Shown here: positions 25,423 to 35,361 of the stretch, piece after piece
Layout of the letters: every line of letters begins with the position of its first letter
Position numbering within the stretch: the stretch's first letter is position 1
From: an uncultured Lacinutrix sp.
GTDB taxonomy: Bacteria > Bacteroidota > Bacteroidia > Flavobacteriales > Flavobacteriaceae
Direction of reading: 5' to 3'
Assembly: GCF_947500325.1 (NCBI RefSeq)
Contig: NZ_CANMRQ010000021.1
Location: forward strand, 1 to 61,709
DNA length: 61,709 nt
The notes under the pieces: generated by a model
Databases searched by the model: none
What the model saw: only the letters and a program-made list of their open reading frames with translations
What the model was told of the DNA's origin: nothing
Program-made: the position numbers and the translations under genes

Positions 25423-26886
25423 ATGAAAACAAAACATGTATTGAAAAGCGGTTTTTTATTATTAATAACTGCATTATTAATGTTTCAAAGTTGCAGTCAA
25501 GATGATTTAGAAACTGTTGAAACCTCTCTTAAACAAGAAGAACAATTTTTAAAAATGACTCCAGTAGTTAAAAAACTAATTGAAATGGGGTATGAAACAA
25601 AGAATATTGTTGAAGTAGATGACTATTATGTTGTTGAAGGCGATTATCTTTTTTCGAAAAACATTAATGATTATGTAAAATCTCAAAATGTTAGCGAAAG
25701 ACATTATTATATAGGTGTAACTGTTACAGATGTTAGTAATATTAATATTTTCACAGCTATTCCTGAATTTATGGCACCATTAGGTATCCCACAAAATGGC
25801 TCATGGAGATTTGCTCTTGAACAAGCAATTAATGATTGGAATAGTATAAGTAATGATAGTTGTATTAATTTTAATTTAGTTACTAATGCAATGCAAGCAG
25901 ATATTACAATTTCAGAAACAAGTATTACTGGTGTTTTTGGAGCGACTCCTGGTTTCCCTTCTCTTCCTCCAACAGGAGAAGTTTATCCAGATGTTTTAAT
26001 TAATATAGATTATGTAAATACAGATGGTACAGATACAAATGCCATACAAAAACAAAATATTATAGCACATGAACTTGGACATGCAATTGGTTTAAGGCAT
26101 TCGAATGTGCCATTTAATAATGGTGTAGCAATTCCTGGAATGCAAAATAGCCTAACTAGTGATCCTTTATCTATTATGATTGATGGTAGTGGTAATCCTA
26201 ATGATCCTAATGATTATACGATATTTAATAGACCAATTACAGGTTTTACTAGTCAAGATATAGTAAACATAGATGCACTATATGGAGGTTGTGGAGATGT
26301 TATAATAATTGATCCGGTTGGTGGAGTTATATTCGGCCCTTCTACTATATGTAATAACAGTAATGCTGTAACTTATAATTTAACTAATGGCGATACTGCT
26401 AGCAGTTGGGCTGTTTCTTCAAATCTACAAATTCTAAGCAGTAATTCTACAAGTATTACAGTGAAACCAATAAACAACGGTTTATCATCTCAAGCTACAA
26501 TAACGGCGCAGTTATCAAATGGAGGCTCTGCAAGTAAGACTATTAATATTAATGGAGGTCCACAACCTAGTGGAGGAGCAATAATAAGTGGGCCTAATAC
26601 ATTGCAATATTATCAATCTGGAGTGTTTAGTACTAGTTCAAGTAATTTTAGTTCTTATACTAATGTAGAATGGGTAGTGTTTAGTTATGCATTTCCAAAT
26701 GCATCACAACATTTTAATATACAAACAACAGGAAATAACGATTTTTTAAGAGTTATTGAAGTGCTTCCTACTGCTCCAGAAGGAGATTATACAGTACAGT
26801 GTAGAATTAGTAATAGTTGTGGTACTTATTATATTGATAAAGTTTTTAATGTAAAAAAAGGAAAACCTCAAATATTTGGCTTTTAA
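25423..26886 (+). CDS. HEIGH-type (M57-like) zinc metalloprotease lipoprotein, copy 2
   Basis: The product has 487 residues. Lipobox FQSC, prodomain-like VVKKLIEMGYETKNIVE, and a catalytic motif HELGHAIGLRH starting at His216 with Met-turn LSIM. The N-terminal 300 residues are clearly paralogous to the preceding protein, but the C-terminus differs: a PKD/Ig-like domain (SWAVSSNLQILSSNSTSITV) and another beta domain. So the catalytic part was duplicated while the binding part was swapped. A weak variant of the ECF motif (TGGTAACT at 25362-25369) lies upstream. Confidence 0.85.
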   Translation: MKTKHVLKSGFLLLITALLMFQSCSQDDLETVETSLKQEEQFLKMTPVVKKLIEMGYETKNIVEVDDYYVVEGDYLFSKNINDYVKSQNVSERHYYIGVTVTDVSNINIFTAIPEFMAPLGIPQNGSWRFALEQAINDWNSISNDSCINFNLVTNAMQADITISETSITGVFGATPGFPSLPPTGEVYPDVLINIDYVNTDGTDTNAIQKQNIIAHELGHAIGLRHSNVPFNNGVAIPGMQNSLTSDPLSIMIDGSGNPNDPNDYTIFNRPITGFTSQDIVNIDALYGGCGDVIIIDPVGGVIFGPSTICNNSNAVTYNLTNGDTASSWAVSSNLQILSSNSTSITVKPINNGLSSQATITAQLSNGGSASKTININGGPQPSGGAIISGPNTLQYYQSGVFSTSSSNFSSYTNVEWVVFSYAFPNASQHFNIQTTGNNDFLRVIEVLPTAPEGDYTVQCRISNSCGTYYIDKVFNVKKGKPQIFGF

Positions 26887-26933
26887 TATAATTTTGTAAA
26901 TCAGATATATTACAATAAATACTAGTAAAAAAT

Positions 26934-26963
26934 AACTCCTAAAGGTTTCTTTCTTTAGGAGTT
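26934..26963. terminator. Bidirectional terminator between metalloprotease 2 and valS
   Basis: AACTCCTAAAG (26934-26944) pairs with CTTTAGGAGTT (26953-26963), with A/T tracts on both sides. It serves both convergent genes. Confidence 0.85.
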
Positions 26964-26972
26964 GTTTTTTGT

Positions 26973-29609
26973 CTATTGTAAACTTGTTAAGCTCGTTTTT
27001 AAAGTTTCAATCTTAGCTAATGCATCTGCCTCTTTTTTCTTTTCTGAAGCAACTACTTGTTCAGGTGCTCCAGCTACAAAACGTTCGTTAGATAATTTTT
27101 TTTGCACACTTTTAAGGAAACCTTCTGTATAGTTTAATTCTTCTGTGAGTTTTTTAATTTCTGCTTCAACATCTATATTTCCTGCCATTGGTACAAAATA
27201 TTCATTAGATTTAACTCTAAATGTTAATGCACCTTCTACAGCATCAGATGTATATTCTATACTTTCTAAGTTTCCAAGTTTAGAAATAACGTCGTCAAAA
27301 GTAGTATTAGATTTTTCGTTATTAATTATTGAGAAGCCTATAGCATCTTTAAAAGCGATGTTTTTTTGCTTCCTAATGTTTCTAATACCGGTAATAACTT
27401 CAGACGCAAAATCAAATTCAGAAATTAGAGCTTCATTAATAGGTTTCGTTTCTGGCCATTTTGAAATAATTAAAGCTTCTTCTGGAGTTCTGTCTGTAAT
27501 ATATTGCCATAAATCTTCGGTTAAGAACGGCATAAATGGATGTACAATTTTTAAGTTGTTTTCAAAAATCGATATAATAGCTTTGTATGATGTACCATCA
27601 ATTGGTTTTTGATACGCTGGTTTTACCATTTCAAGCATCCAACCACAAAAATCATCAAATATTAATTTATATATAGACATTAAAGCATCACTTAAACGGT
27701 ATTTGCTAAAGTGATCTTCTATTTCTATTAATGCTTTTTGAAACTTAGACTCAAACCACTCAATAGCAATTTTACTAGAATTAGGTTGAGGTATACTGTT
27801 ATCAACTTCCCAGCCATCAACTAGGCGATAAGCATTCCATATTTTATTACCAAACTTTTTACCTTGATCACATAAAGCTTCATCAAACATTAAATCATTA
27901 CCTGCAGCACTACTTAATAGTAAGCCTACACGAACACCATCTGCACTATATTCTTCAATAAGTTTTAAAGCATCAGGAGAATTTCCTAAACTTTTACTCA
28001 TTTTACGTCGTTGCTTATCACGAACTAGTCCTGTTAAATATACATTTTCAAAAGGCTTAGCATCTTTATATTCATAACCAGCTATAATCATACGTGCTAC
28101 CCAAAAGAATAAAATATCTGGTCCAGTAACTAGATCATTAGTAGGATAATAATATTTTATCTCTTCATTTTCAGGATTTCTAATACCATCAAAAACACTC
28201 ATTGGCCATAACCAAGATGAAAACCAAGTATCTAAAGCATCTGTATCTTGCTTTAAATCTTCGGCTTTTAATTGCGAATTGTTTGTTTTGATTTTAGCTT
28301 TCTGGAGAGCTTGCTCGATAGTTTCAGCAACTACAAAATCTTCTTTACCATCACCATAGAAATAGGCAGGAATTTGTTGTCCCCAAAGTAGTTGTCTAGA
28401 AATATTCCAATCGCGAATATTTTCCATCCAATGACGGTAGGTGTTTTCAAACTTTTTTGGAAATAATTTAATTTCAGAATCGTCATCTAAAACCGCTTTA
28501 ATTGCTGGTTTTACTAATTCTTCCATTTTTAAAAACCATTGGTCACTTAATCGTGGCTCTATAACAGCTTTTGTTCTTTCCGATGTTCCAACTTTATTAG
28601 TATGCGTTTCTGTTTTTATTAGAATACCTGTTTCATCTAATAGTTTGGCAACTGCTTTTCTAGCAATAAAACGATCTTGACCTTCAAATTGCAATCCAAA
28701 GCTATTTAAACTAGCATCTTCATTAAAAATATCTATAACCTCTAATTGATGTTTGTCTCCTAATACTTTATCATTTTCATCATGCGCAGGTGTTACTTTT
28801 AAACAACCTGTACCAAATTCTACATCAACATAATCATCTTCAATAATAGGAATCACTCTATTGCAAATAGGCACAATTGCTTTTTTCCCTTTTAAATGTG
28901 TAAAACGTTCATCGTTTGGATTAATACAAATGGCAGTATCACCAAAAATGGTTTCAGGTCTTGTAGTAGCAATCGTTAATGTATCATCACTACCTTCAAT
29001 TTTATAATTTAAATAGTATAATAAACCTTGACGCTCTTCATGTATTACTTCTTCGTCAGACAGTGTTGTTTTTGCTTCAGGATCCCAATTTACCATTCGG
29101 TAACCTCTATAAATTAGTCCTTTGTCATGTAGATCAACAAAAACCTTAATTACAGCTTCAGACATATCGTCATCCATTGTAAATTTTGTTCTGTCCCAAT
29201 CGCAAGAACAACCTAATTTTTTAAGCTGCTCGAGAATAACGCCACCATATTCTTCAGTCCAATCCCATGCATGCTTTAAAAACTCATCACGAGTTAAATC
29301 GTTTTTATCAATACCTTGCTCTTTTAATTTAGCGACAACTTTGGCTTCTGTTGCTATTGAGGCATGATCTGTTCCTGGTACCCAGCATGCATTCTTACCT
29401 TGCAAACGGGCACGACGAATTAATACGTCTTGAATAGTATTATTCAGCATATGTCCCATATGTAAGACACCAGTGACATTTGGTGGAGGAATTACTATAG
29501 TGTAAGGTTCTCTCTCGTCTGGTGTTGAATGAAAATAATTATGTCTCATCCAGTAGTCGTACCACTTGTTTTCTACCTGAATTGCATCATATTTTGATGG
29601 AATGCTCAT
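26973..29609 (-). CDS. valS: Valine--tRNA ligase
   Basis: The product has 878 residues from the preferred ATG at 29609 (MSIPSKYDA, the usual family start; an in-frame ATG at 29642 would add 11 residues). It is a class I synthetase with the HIGH-type motif GVLHMGHM, the KMSKS loop (RRKMSKSLGNSPD), the editing domain (TIATTRPETIFGDTAICINP), an anticodon-binding domain and a C-terminal coiled-coil arm (about 810-878) typical of ValRS. It charges tRNA-Val in the cytoplasm. Monocistronic. Confidence 0.98.
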   Translation of the reverse strand: MSIPSKYDAIQVENKWYDYWMRHNYFHSTPDEREPYTIVIPPPNVTGVLHMGHMLNNTIQDVLIRRARLQGKNACWVPGTDHASIATEAKVVAKLKEQGIDKNDLTRDEFLKHAWDWTEEYGGVILEQLKKLGCSCDWDRTKFTMDDDMSEAVIKVFVDLHDKGLIYRGYRMVNWDPEAKTTLSDEEVIHEERQGLLYYLNYKIEGSDDTLTIATTRPETIFGDTAICINPNDERFTHLKGKKAIVPICNRVIPIIEDDYVDVEFGTGCLKVTPAHDENDKVLGDKHQLEVIDIFNEDASLNSFGLQFEGQDRFIARKAVAKLLDETGILIKTETHTNKVGTSERTKAVIEPRLSDQWFLKMEELVKPAIKAVLDDDSEIKLFPKKFENTYRHWMENIRDWNISRQLLWGQQIPAYFYGDGKEDFVVAETIEQALQKAKIKTNNSQLKAEDLKQDTDALDTWFSSWLWPMSVFDGIRNPENEEIKYYYPTNDLVTGPDILFFWVARMIIAGYEYKDAKPFENVYLTGLVRDKQRRKMSKSLGNSPDALKLIEEYSADGVRVGLLLSSAAGNDLMFDEALCDQGKKFGNKIWNAYRLVDGWEVDNSIPQPNSSKIAIEWFESKFQKALIEIEDHFSKYRLSDALMSIYKLIFDDFCGWMLEMVKPAYQKPIDGTSYKAIISIFENNLKIVHPFMPFLTEDLWQYITDRTPEEALIISKWPETKPINEALISEFDFASEVITGIRNIRKQKNIAFKDAIGFSIINNEKSNTTFDDVISKLGNLESIEYTSDAVEGALTFRVKSNEYFVPMAGNIDVEAEIKKLTEELNYTEGFLKSVQKKLSNERFVAGAPEQVVASEKKKEADALAKIETLKTSLTSLQ

Positions 29610-29712
29610 ACTTTGGAATAGTTTTTGAATATTGATAGGCAAAAATACTTATATTTCTGTTTCTGCGAAATTATAACGAGTATTAATGTATAGTTAAATG
29701 TGATGTTTGCAT

Positions 29713-29743
29713 TTGTGAGATTGCATTACATCTAATATTTTTG
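29713..29743 (+). promoter_or_regulatory. Bacteroidota-type promoter for the DUF1573 gene
   Basis: TTG at 29713-29715, a 20-bp spacer, and TATTTTTG at 29736-29743 match the TTG-N17-23-TAnnTTTG consensus. The inferred start of transcription is near 29750, about 45 nt before the ATG. Confidence 0.7.
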
Positions 29744-29795
29744 CAGAACGGATAAAAAGTAGTTAGATTTACAAAACACTTAAAAATAGAAGAAG

Positions 29796-30221
29796 ATGAA
29801 AAATTTAATAATAGTATTATTTGTCGGATTAATGAGTTTCTCAATAAATGCCCAAGAGAAAGTAGCTAAAATTGAGTTTAAAGAAACGACTATAGATTAT
29901 GGTACCGTAGAAAAAGGAGCCAATGGATTAAGAACTTTTGAATTTACTAATACTGGTGATGCACCTTTAATTATTTCTAAAGTAAGTTCTAGTTGTGGTT
30001 GTACAGTACCTAAAAAACCAAAAGATCCAATAATGCCAGGAATGACTGGAGAAATTGAAGTTAAGTATGATACAAAACGAGTTATGCCAATTAGAAAAAC
30101 TATTACTGTTTTATCTAATGCAGAAACTCCAAGTGTAGCTTTAAAAATTAAAGGAGAAGTTATAGATCCTTCTAAAAGCAGCGTTTTAAATGCTAAGAAG
30201 AAAAGCGTAATGGAGCAATAA
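29796..30221 (+). CDS. DUF1573 domain protein, exported
   Basis: The product has 141 residues. A signal peptide (to about FSINAQ) is followed by a single Ig-like DUF1573 domain (FKETTIDYGTVEKGANGLRTFEFTNTGDAPL, SSCGCTVPKKPKDPI, ITVLSNAETPSV). The paired Cys in SSCGCTVP is a family hallmark. It is a widespread Bacteroidota periplasmic/surface protein of unknown role, short single-domain form. Confidence 0.92.
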   Translation: MKNLIIVLFVGLMSFSINAQEKVAKIEFKETTIDYGTVEKGANGLRTFEFTNTGDAPLIISKVSSSCGCTVPKKPKDPIMPGMTGEIEVKYDTKRVMPIRKTITVLSNAETPSVALKIKGEVIDPSKSSVLNAKKKSVMEQ

Positions 30222-30242
30222 TTATTTGCTTAAAATTTATTA

Positions 30243-30274
30243 AAAAAAGCCAAAACGAAAGTTTTGGCTTTTTT
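30243..30274. terminator. Bidirectional terminator after the DUF1573 gene
   Basis: AAAAAAGCCAAAAC (30243-30256) and GTTTTGGCTTTTTT (30261-30274) enclose a GAAA tetraloop. The last base of the stem overlaps the stop codon of the convergent protease gene. Confidence 0.9.
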
Positions 30275-31620
30275 TAATTTAAAGGAGATTTTAATTCAAA
30301 ACGAACAACAATCTTTATGCCTAATCTCTCTACTACAACTTTAGTTTTTTTCCCTTCTTCGTCAAAAAAGTCACTTAGTAATTCTTGTAAGGTATGATCT
30401 TTAAAATTTTTGTTATTTACAGAAATTAAGACATCTCCAACTTTTAAGCCCACAAGATCTGCAGGCGAATTTGGTCTTATTTGAGAAATACTAAATGCTG
30501 GTGTTACAATATTTTTTTTCGTTCTAGCAAAAACGGCTTTTATAACTTTAGTAGAAGTATTACTGTATTGTGAGTCTGAATTACCGTAAAAATCCGATTC
30601 AAATTCGGTTACTACTCTAATGCCATCATGAACTAAACTAATACCACTTTTGTTGTAGCTAAATTTTTCTTTAAAGAGCCTGTTTTTCTTTAATCTAATC
30701 TTAGCTTTTTTATAATCTACAACAATGTTAAATCGCTTTAAAATTTCGCCGCCAAGACTTCCATTACGTCCTTTTATTCTTTTAATACTTTTAGTAATAG
30801 TAGAATCTGGGAAAGTGGCTTTGGGGTTGTTTAAAACAAAAGAATTAATAATTACACTGTCTATTTTTGTTCTTTTTCCAAATAAAATACCGCTTAGGCC
30901 GTAACCTAAAAAATCATCAAAGGATTTATCGCCAAGTGTAATGCCTTTATCATCATCTTCAAATAACCAAATAGAATTGCTACTACCAGTATCTAATAAT
31001 AATTTTACAGGGATGTTTTTACTGGCAATAGTAGTTTTTATATTTACATAAGGTTTATTATTATAAAATTGTAGGTTAAGTGTTTCACACTTTTTACAAT
31101 TCCTATATTTATATGATTCAGGATTAGCAATTTTTAAATATTTTTTAGAATAATTAATTTCAACAACTAAATCTTTAAAGAAATCGTAGCCTATTATCCC
31201 ATGAATAGGTACGCCTAGATGAGGTGCGAAATTTATTGAAGAATCAAAAACAACATAAAAATCTTGATTGGTGTTTACGGCGTCTCCAATTTTAAATTGA
31301 TTATTAGAAGATTTTAAAGCCTCAATTAAACCATTATTCCCTAGTCCTTTTAGATAGATTCTTTCTGCATTTTGAATATTTAAAGAATCTGAGGATTTTA
31401 AAAAGTTAAACACAATAGGTTTACTAACACCAGTGTCTAATAGAAATGATAATTCAACACCATTAACTTCAACGGGGATAATAATAACATTATTAACTAA
31501 TTTGAAATTTATTTTATCAATACCTTTTTTGTTTTTTACAACATAGTTGTTTTGCGAAAAGCAGATTAAACTGAAGCAAAATAAAATTGGTAGTATGTAG
31601 GATTTTTTATTTAAGAACAT
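30274..31620 (-). CDS. Retropepsin-like aspartyl protease with C-terminal PDZ domain
   Basis: The product has 448 residues. A signal peptide (to about ICFSQ) is followed by two aspartyl-protease half-domains with DTG motifs at Asp62 (FLLDTGVSK) and Asp210 (LLLDTGSSN), so the active site could form within one chain. A PDZ domain lies at about 370-440 (SQIRPNSPADLVGLKVGDVLISVN). Such proteins are frequent in Bacteroidota and are probably periplasmic. Two Cys (NCKKC) lie between the half-domains. Monocistronic, facing the DUF1573 gene. Confidence 0.88.
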   Translation of the reverse strand: MFLNKKSYILPILFCFSLICFSQNNYVVKNKKGIDKINFKLVNNVIIIPVEVNGVELSFLLDTGVSKPIVFNFLKSSDSLNIQNAERIYLKGLGNNGLIEALKSSNNQFKIGDAVNTNQDFYVVFDSSINFAPHLGVPIHGIIGYDFFKDLVVEINYSKKYLKIANPESYKYRNCKKCETLNLQFYNNKPYVNIKTTIASKNIPVKLLLDTGSSNSIWLFEDDDKGITLGDKSFDDFLGYGLSGILFGKRTKIDSVIINSFVLNNPKATFPDSTITKSIKRIKGRNGSLGGEILKRFNIVVDYKKAKIRLKKNRLFKEKFSYNKSGISLVHDGIRVVTEFESDFYGNSDSQYSNTSTKVIKAVFARTKKNIVTPAFSISQIRPNSPADLVGLKVGDVLISVNNKNFKDHTLQELLSDFFDEEGKKTKVVVERLGIKIVVRFELKSPLN

Positions 31621-31701
31621 AGCACATGAAGTTAAGCATTTTAATAATACAGATTAAACTTTTTTTTTGCAACTTTGCTTTTTTTAAATTAATCTTTAAT
31701 T

Positions 31702-32892
31702 ATGCCATCAATTTCTAAGAAAGGGCAATTAATGCCACAATCTCCCATTAGGAAATTAGTCCCATTTGCAGAGAAAGCTGCAAAAGACGGAAAATCTATA
31801 TATTATTTAAATATTGGTCAGCCAGATATAAAAACACCTGAAGTAGCTATAAAGGCTGTTAAGGAAGCAGATATTCAAGTCTTGTCTTATTCAAGATCTG
31901 AAGGTTCTGAGCAATATAGACAGAAAATTGCTAACTATTATACAAAACATAATATCCATGTTAAGCATGACGATATAATTGTTACAACGGGTGGAAGCGA
32001 AGCACTTTTATTTGCTTTTGGAAGTATTATGGATGTGGAAGACGAAATTATTATTCCAGAACCGTTTTATGCAAATTATAATGGATTTTCAACAGCTTCA
32101 GGAGTAAAAGTAGTACCAGTTATATCAAAAATTGAAGATAATTTTGCTTTACCTGCAATAGAGGAATTTGAAAAATTAATTACACCAAGAACTAAAGCTA
32201 TTTTAATATGTAACCCAGGTAATCCTACAGGTTATTTATATTCTAAAGAGGAAATAAAAAAATTAGCAGCCATTGCGAAAACACATAACTTGTTTTTAAT
32301 TGCAGATGAGGTTTACAGAGAGTTTGCCTACGATGGAGAAACACATTATTCTATTTTACAAGAAGAAGGATTAGAAGATTATGCTATTGTTATAGATTCT
32401 GTATCTAAGCGTTATAGTATGTGTGGTGCGAGAATTGGTTGCATGGTTTCTAAAAATAAAGAGGTAATACAAACCGCTTTAAAATTTGCCCAAGCAAGGT
32501 TGAGTCCACCTACATTGGCTCAAATAGCAAGTGAAGCAGCACTTGAAACACCACAAAGTTATTTTGATGATGTAATTGAAGAGTATGTAGAAAGGAGAAA
32601 TACTTTAATTAATGAGCTAAATAAAATAGAAGGCGTAAAAGTTGCAAATCCTAAAGGAGCATTTTACTGCATTGCAGAACTGCCAATAAAAAATAGTGAT
32701 GTATTTGCACAATGGCTTTTAGAAGCGTTTGATGTTGATGGAGAAACAGTTATGGTTGCACCTGCAGCAGGTTTTTATTCAACATCTGGAGTTGGTCTAA
32801 ACCAAATAAGAATTGCATACGTACTTAATAAAGAAAGTTTAATAAAAGCCGTTAATATTATAAAAGAAGCTTTAAAAGTTTATAACGATTAG
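31702..32892 (+). CDS. PLP-dependent class I/II aminotransferase
   Basis: The product has 396 residues of the aspartate aminotransferase fold-type I family: TTGGSEALLFAFGS, LICNPGNPTG, IADEVYREF, the PLP-binding Lys in SVSKRYSMCGARIG, and a C-terminal RIAYV. Substrate preference (aspartate, aromatic or other) cannot be decided. Its TAG stop overlaps the murB GTG start by one base, so the two are coupled. Confidence 0.92.
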   Translation: MPSISKKGQLMPQSPIRKLVPFAEKAAKDGKSIYYLNIGQPDIKTPEVAIKAVKEADIQVLSYSRSEGSEQYRQKIANYYTKHNIHVKHDDIIVTTGGSEALLFAFGSIMDVEDEIIIPEPFYANYNGFSTASGVKVVPVISKIEDNFALPAIEEFEKLITPRTKAILICNPGNPTGYLYSKEEIKKLAAIAKTHNLFLIADEVYREFAYDGETHYSILQEEGLEDYAIVIDSVSKRYSMCGARIGCMVSKNKEVIQTALKFAQARLSPPTLAQIASEAALETPQSYFDDVIEEYVERRNTLINELNKIEGVKVANPKGAFYCIAELPIKNSDVFAQWLLEAFDVDGETVMVAPAAGFYSTSGVGLNQIRIAYVLNKESLIKAVNIIKEALKVYND

Positions 32893-33905
32893 TGCACATT
32901 AAAACAAACATATCTTTAAAGTCATATAATACTTTTGGTATAGATGTTATGGCGAAGCATTTTGTGTCTATAGATACAGTGTCAGATTTAACTTCTTTAA
33001 TTAAACAAAAGCATTTTTCTAATAAGTTAATACTTGGTGGAGGTAGTAACATGTTATTAACTAAAGATATCGATGCTTTAGTTGTACATATTAATCTAAA
33101 AGGGAAAACGATAGTTTCTCAAACAGAAACATCTGTTTTTATTAAAGCTGAAGCTGGAGAAAATTGGCATGAGTTTGTACTTTGGTGTTTGGATAAAGGT
33201 TATGGAGGTTTAGAAAATATGTCGCTTATTCCTGGAAATGTAGGGACATCACCAATTCAAAATATAGGAGCATATGGTGTGGAGCTAAAAGATCATTTTG
33301 TTAGTTGTGAAGCATTAAATTTGAATACTCTAGAACTAGAAACATTTAATAATTCAGATTGTAATTTTGCGTACAGAAATTCCATATTTAAAAATGAAGT
33401 TAAAGGACAATATATTATTACAAGTGTTGTGTTTAAATTGTCTAAAAAAGACCATGAATTAAAAACGAATTATGGAGCGATTAAAACCAAGTTAGAAGAA
33501 ATGATGGTAAAAACTCCAACTATTCATGATGTTTCTAAAGCAGTAATAGCTATTAGAGAGAGTAAGTTACCTAATCCTAAAGAGTTGGGAAATAGTGGTA
33601 GTTTTTTTAAGAATCCTGTAATTTCATCAGAAGCATTTTTAAAATTACAACAAAACTTTCCTGAAGTTCCAAGTTATTATGTATCAAAAAAAGAAGTTAA
33701 GGTACCAGCTGGATGGCTTATAGAACAAGCAGGTTTTAAAGGCAAAACTTTTGGTAATTATGGAGTGCATAAAAAACAAGCTCTAGTTTTAGTTAATTAT
33801 GGAGGTGCAAAAGGAGAAGAAATCCTTGAGCTTTCAAAATTAATACAGAAAACTATTTATCGTATCTTTAACATTTCGATAGAGGCAGAAGTAAATATTT
33901 TATGA
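32892..33905 (+). CDS. murB: UDP-N-acetylenolpyruvoylglucosamine reductase
   Basis: The product has 337 residues with a GTG start overlapping the previous stop (TAGTG). FAD-binding motifs KLILGGGSNML and IPGNVGTSPIQNIGAYGVE, the YRNSIFK region, the catalytic Ser loop GNSGSFFKNP, and C-terminal AGWLIEQAGFKG with NYGVHKKQALVLVN are all of the MurB family, and the length fits the E. coli-type (type I) enzyme. It reduces the enolpyruvyl group to form UDP-MurNAc, NADPH-dependent, in peptidoglycan synthesis. Confidence 0.97.
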   Translation: MHIKTNISLKSYNTFGIDVMAKHFVSIDTVSDLTSLIKQKHFSNKLILGGGSNMLLTKDIDALVVHINLKGKTIVSQTETSVFIKAEAGENWHEFVLWCLDKGYGGLENMSLIPGNVGTSPIQNIGAYGVELKDHFVSCEALNLNTLELETFNNSDCNFAYRNSIFKNEVKGQYIITSVVFKLSKKDHELKTNYGAIKTKLEEMMVKTPTIHDVSKAVIAIRESKLPNPKELGNSGSFFKNPVISSEAFLKLQQNFPEVPSYYVSKKEVKVPAGWLIEQAGFKGKTFGNYGVHKKQALVLVNYGGAKGEEILELSKLIQKTIYRIFNISIEAEVNIL

Positions 33906-33957
33906 TAACAATAAATATAATTTTAAGTTGTTAATCTAACTAAACAAACAACAGAAA

Positions 33958-34488
33958 TTGAGTAGATCATTAGAAAATACTATAGTAGCTTTAATGAAGG
34001 ATGGTGATAAAAAAGCTATCTCCTTATTATATGAAAATTATTCTGGGGCATTACTAGGAGTTATAAAAAAAGTGATTTCAGATGATGATTTAGCGCAAGA
34101 TGTATTACAAGAGAGTTTTATAAAAGTTTGGAAAAAAGGAAAAAGTTATAATCCTGAAAAAGCAAAATTGTTTACTTGGCTTTATAGAATTGTTTATAAT
34201 ACATCTATAGATAAAATAAGATCTTTAAATAATAAAACGAGTAAAGAAGTCCAAATTGAGGATTCAAACGTATATAAGCTGACAACCAGAAGTTTGAATC
34301 AAGACACCTTAGATATTAAAAAACATTTAAGTAGTATAGATTTAAAGTATCAGGTGGTCTTGAATGCACTGTTTTTTGAGGGGATGACCCAACAAGAAGC
34401 AAGTGAAGAGTTAAATATTCCGTTAGGAACCATAAAGTCCCGATTAAAAATAGGATTACGTGAATTGAAGAAAATTTACAACCCTTAA
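33958..34488 (+). CDS. ECF-type RNA polymerase sigma-70 factor (second)
   Basis: The product has 176 residues with a TTG start. Region 2 has DDDLAQDVLQESFIKVWKKG and FTWLYRIVYNTSIDKIR, and region 4 has FFEGMTQQEASEELNIPLGTIKSRLKIGLRELKK. It is followed after 10 bp by an RskA-type anti-sigma factor. This is the common SigK-RskA arrangement, and its own regulon is not visible in the window. Confidence 0.95.
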   Translation: MSRSLENTIVALMKDGDKKAISLLYENYSGALLGVIKKVISDDDLAQDVLQESFIKVWKKGKSYNPEKAKLFTWLYRIVYNTSIDKIRSLNNKTSKEVQIEDSNVYKLTTRSLNQDTLDIKKHLSSIDLKYQVVLNALFFEGMTQQEASEELNIPLGTIKSRLKIGLRELKKIYNP

Positions 34489-34498
34489 AAGTAATGTC

Positions 34499-35293
34499 AT
34501 GAATGTTGATATAAGTACATTATTAAAATCTGATTTATTAGAAAGATATCTAATAGGTCAAACAACAACTCAAGAGACTCTTGAAGTTGAAAACTATATT
34601 GAAAACTATCCAGAAGTTAAAGATGCCTACAATAAACTTCAAGATAACTTAGAACTAGTTTGTATGGCTAATGCAGAAGAAGCTCCTGTACATTTGTTAG
34701 GAGATATTCTTAATGAGTTGGATGATAAGCCAGTAGTTACCTTAGAACAGAAACCAAAAAAATCTTGGTTTGCATATGGTATTGCAGCTAGTGTTGCAGC
34801 TTTAATTTTTGCTGGGTCTTCATTGTTTTTTTATAGCCAAAACCTTAAATTAATGCAAGAAAATCAAGTTATAGTTGAAGAAATTTTTGATTTGCGTGGA
34901 GATATTTTAAATAATAATTTAAAATTAGAGGCATTATCAAATCAATTTGATCAGCTTAATAATCCAGAGATGGAGAAATATGTTTTAAAAGGTAATCGTC
35001 GTGCAAAAAATTTAAAAACGGTAGCTTATATAAACCCAAAAGAAAAGAAGTCTATGTTGGATGTGGTGTCATTACCTGTTTTACCAGACGATCAGGTATA
35101 TCAAATATGGGCAGAGTTACAAGGTAAAATGGTAAGCTTAGGGGTTTTAAGTGAAACAGATAGACGCTTACAAGAAATACCTTATACCGAAGATGCTTTA
35201 GGATTGAGTATTACTATTGAACAAAAAGGAAATAGTGTTATAAAGTCTACAGAAACACCAGTAGCAGAAATTGAATTAAAACTTAATGACTAA
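34499..35293 (+). CDS. RskA-type anti-sigma factor
   Basis: The product has 264 residues. An N-terminal cytoplasmic sigma-binding domain (LLERYLIGQTTTQETLEVENYI) is followed by a membrane helix (about 90-110, WFAYGIAASVAALIFAGSSLFFY), a coiled region (NNLKLEALSNQFDQL) and the periplasmic RskA C-terminal domain (VVSLPVLPDDQVYQIWAELQG, GLSITIEQKG). It probably sequesters the sigma factor encoded just upstream. Confidence 0.92.
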   Translation: MNVDISTLLKSDLLERYLIGQTTTQETLEVENYIENYPEVKDAYNKLQDNLELVCMANAEEAPVHLLGDILNELDDKPVVTLEQKPKKSWFAYGIAASVAALIFAGSSLFFYSQNLKLMQENQVIVEEIFDLRGDILNNNLKLEALSNQFDQLNNPEMEKYVLKGNRRAKNLKTVAYINPKEKKSMLDVVSLPVLPDDQVYQIWAELQGKMVSLGVLSETDRRLQEIPYTEDALGLSITIEQKGNSVIKSTETPVAEIELKLND

Positions 35294-35318
35294 ATCTTAG
35301 TCTTAAATATATAAATAT

Positions 35319-35347
35319 AAAAAGCCTCATTAAAAATGAGGCTTTTT
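35319..35347. terminator. Bidirectional terminator between anti-sigma and aqpZ genes
   Basis: AAAAAGCCTCATT (35319-35331) pairs with AATGAGGCTTTTT (35335-35347) across a 3-nt loop. It serves both convergent genes. Confidence 0.9.
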
Positions 35348-35361
35348 ATATTTATATATTA

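Noticed and set aside
29610-29642. Extended ValRS N-terminus
   Set aside because: The additional 11 residues (MPINIQKLFQS) precede the family's usual start MSIPSKYDA and look like leader sequence.
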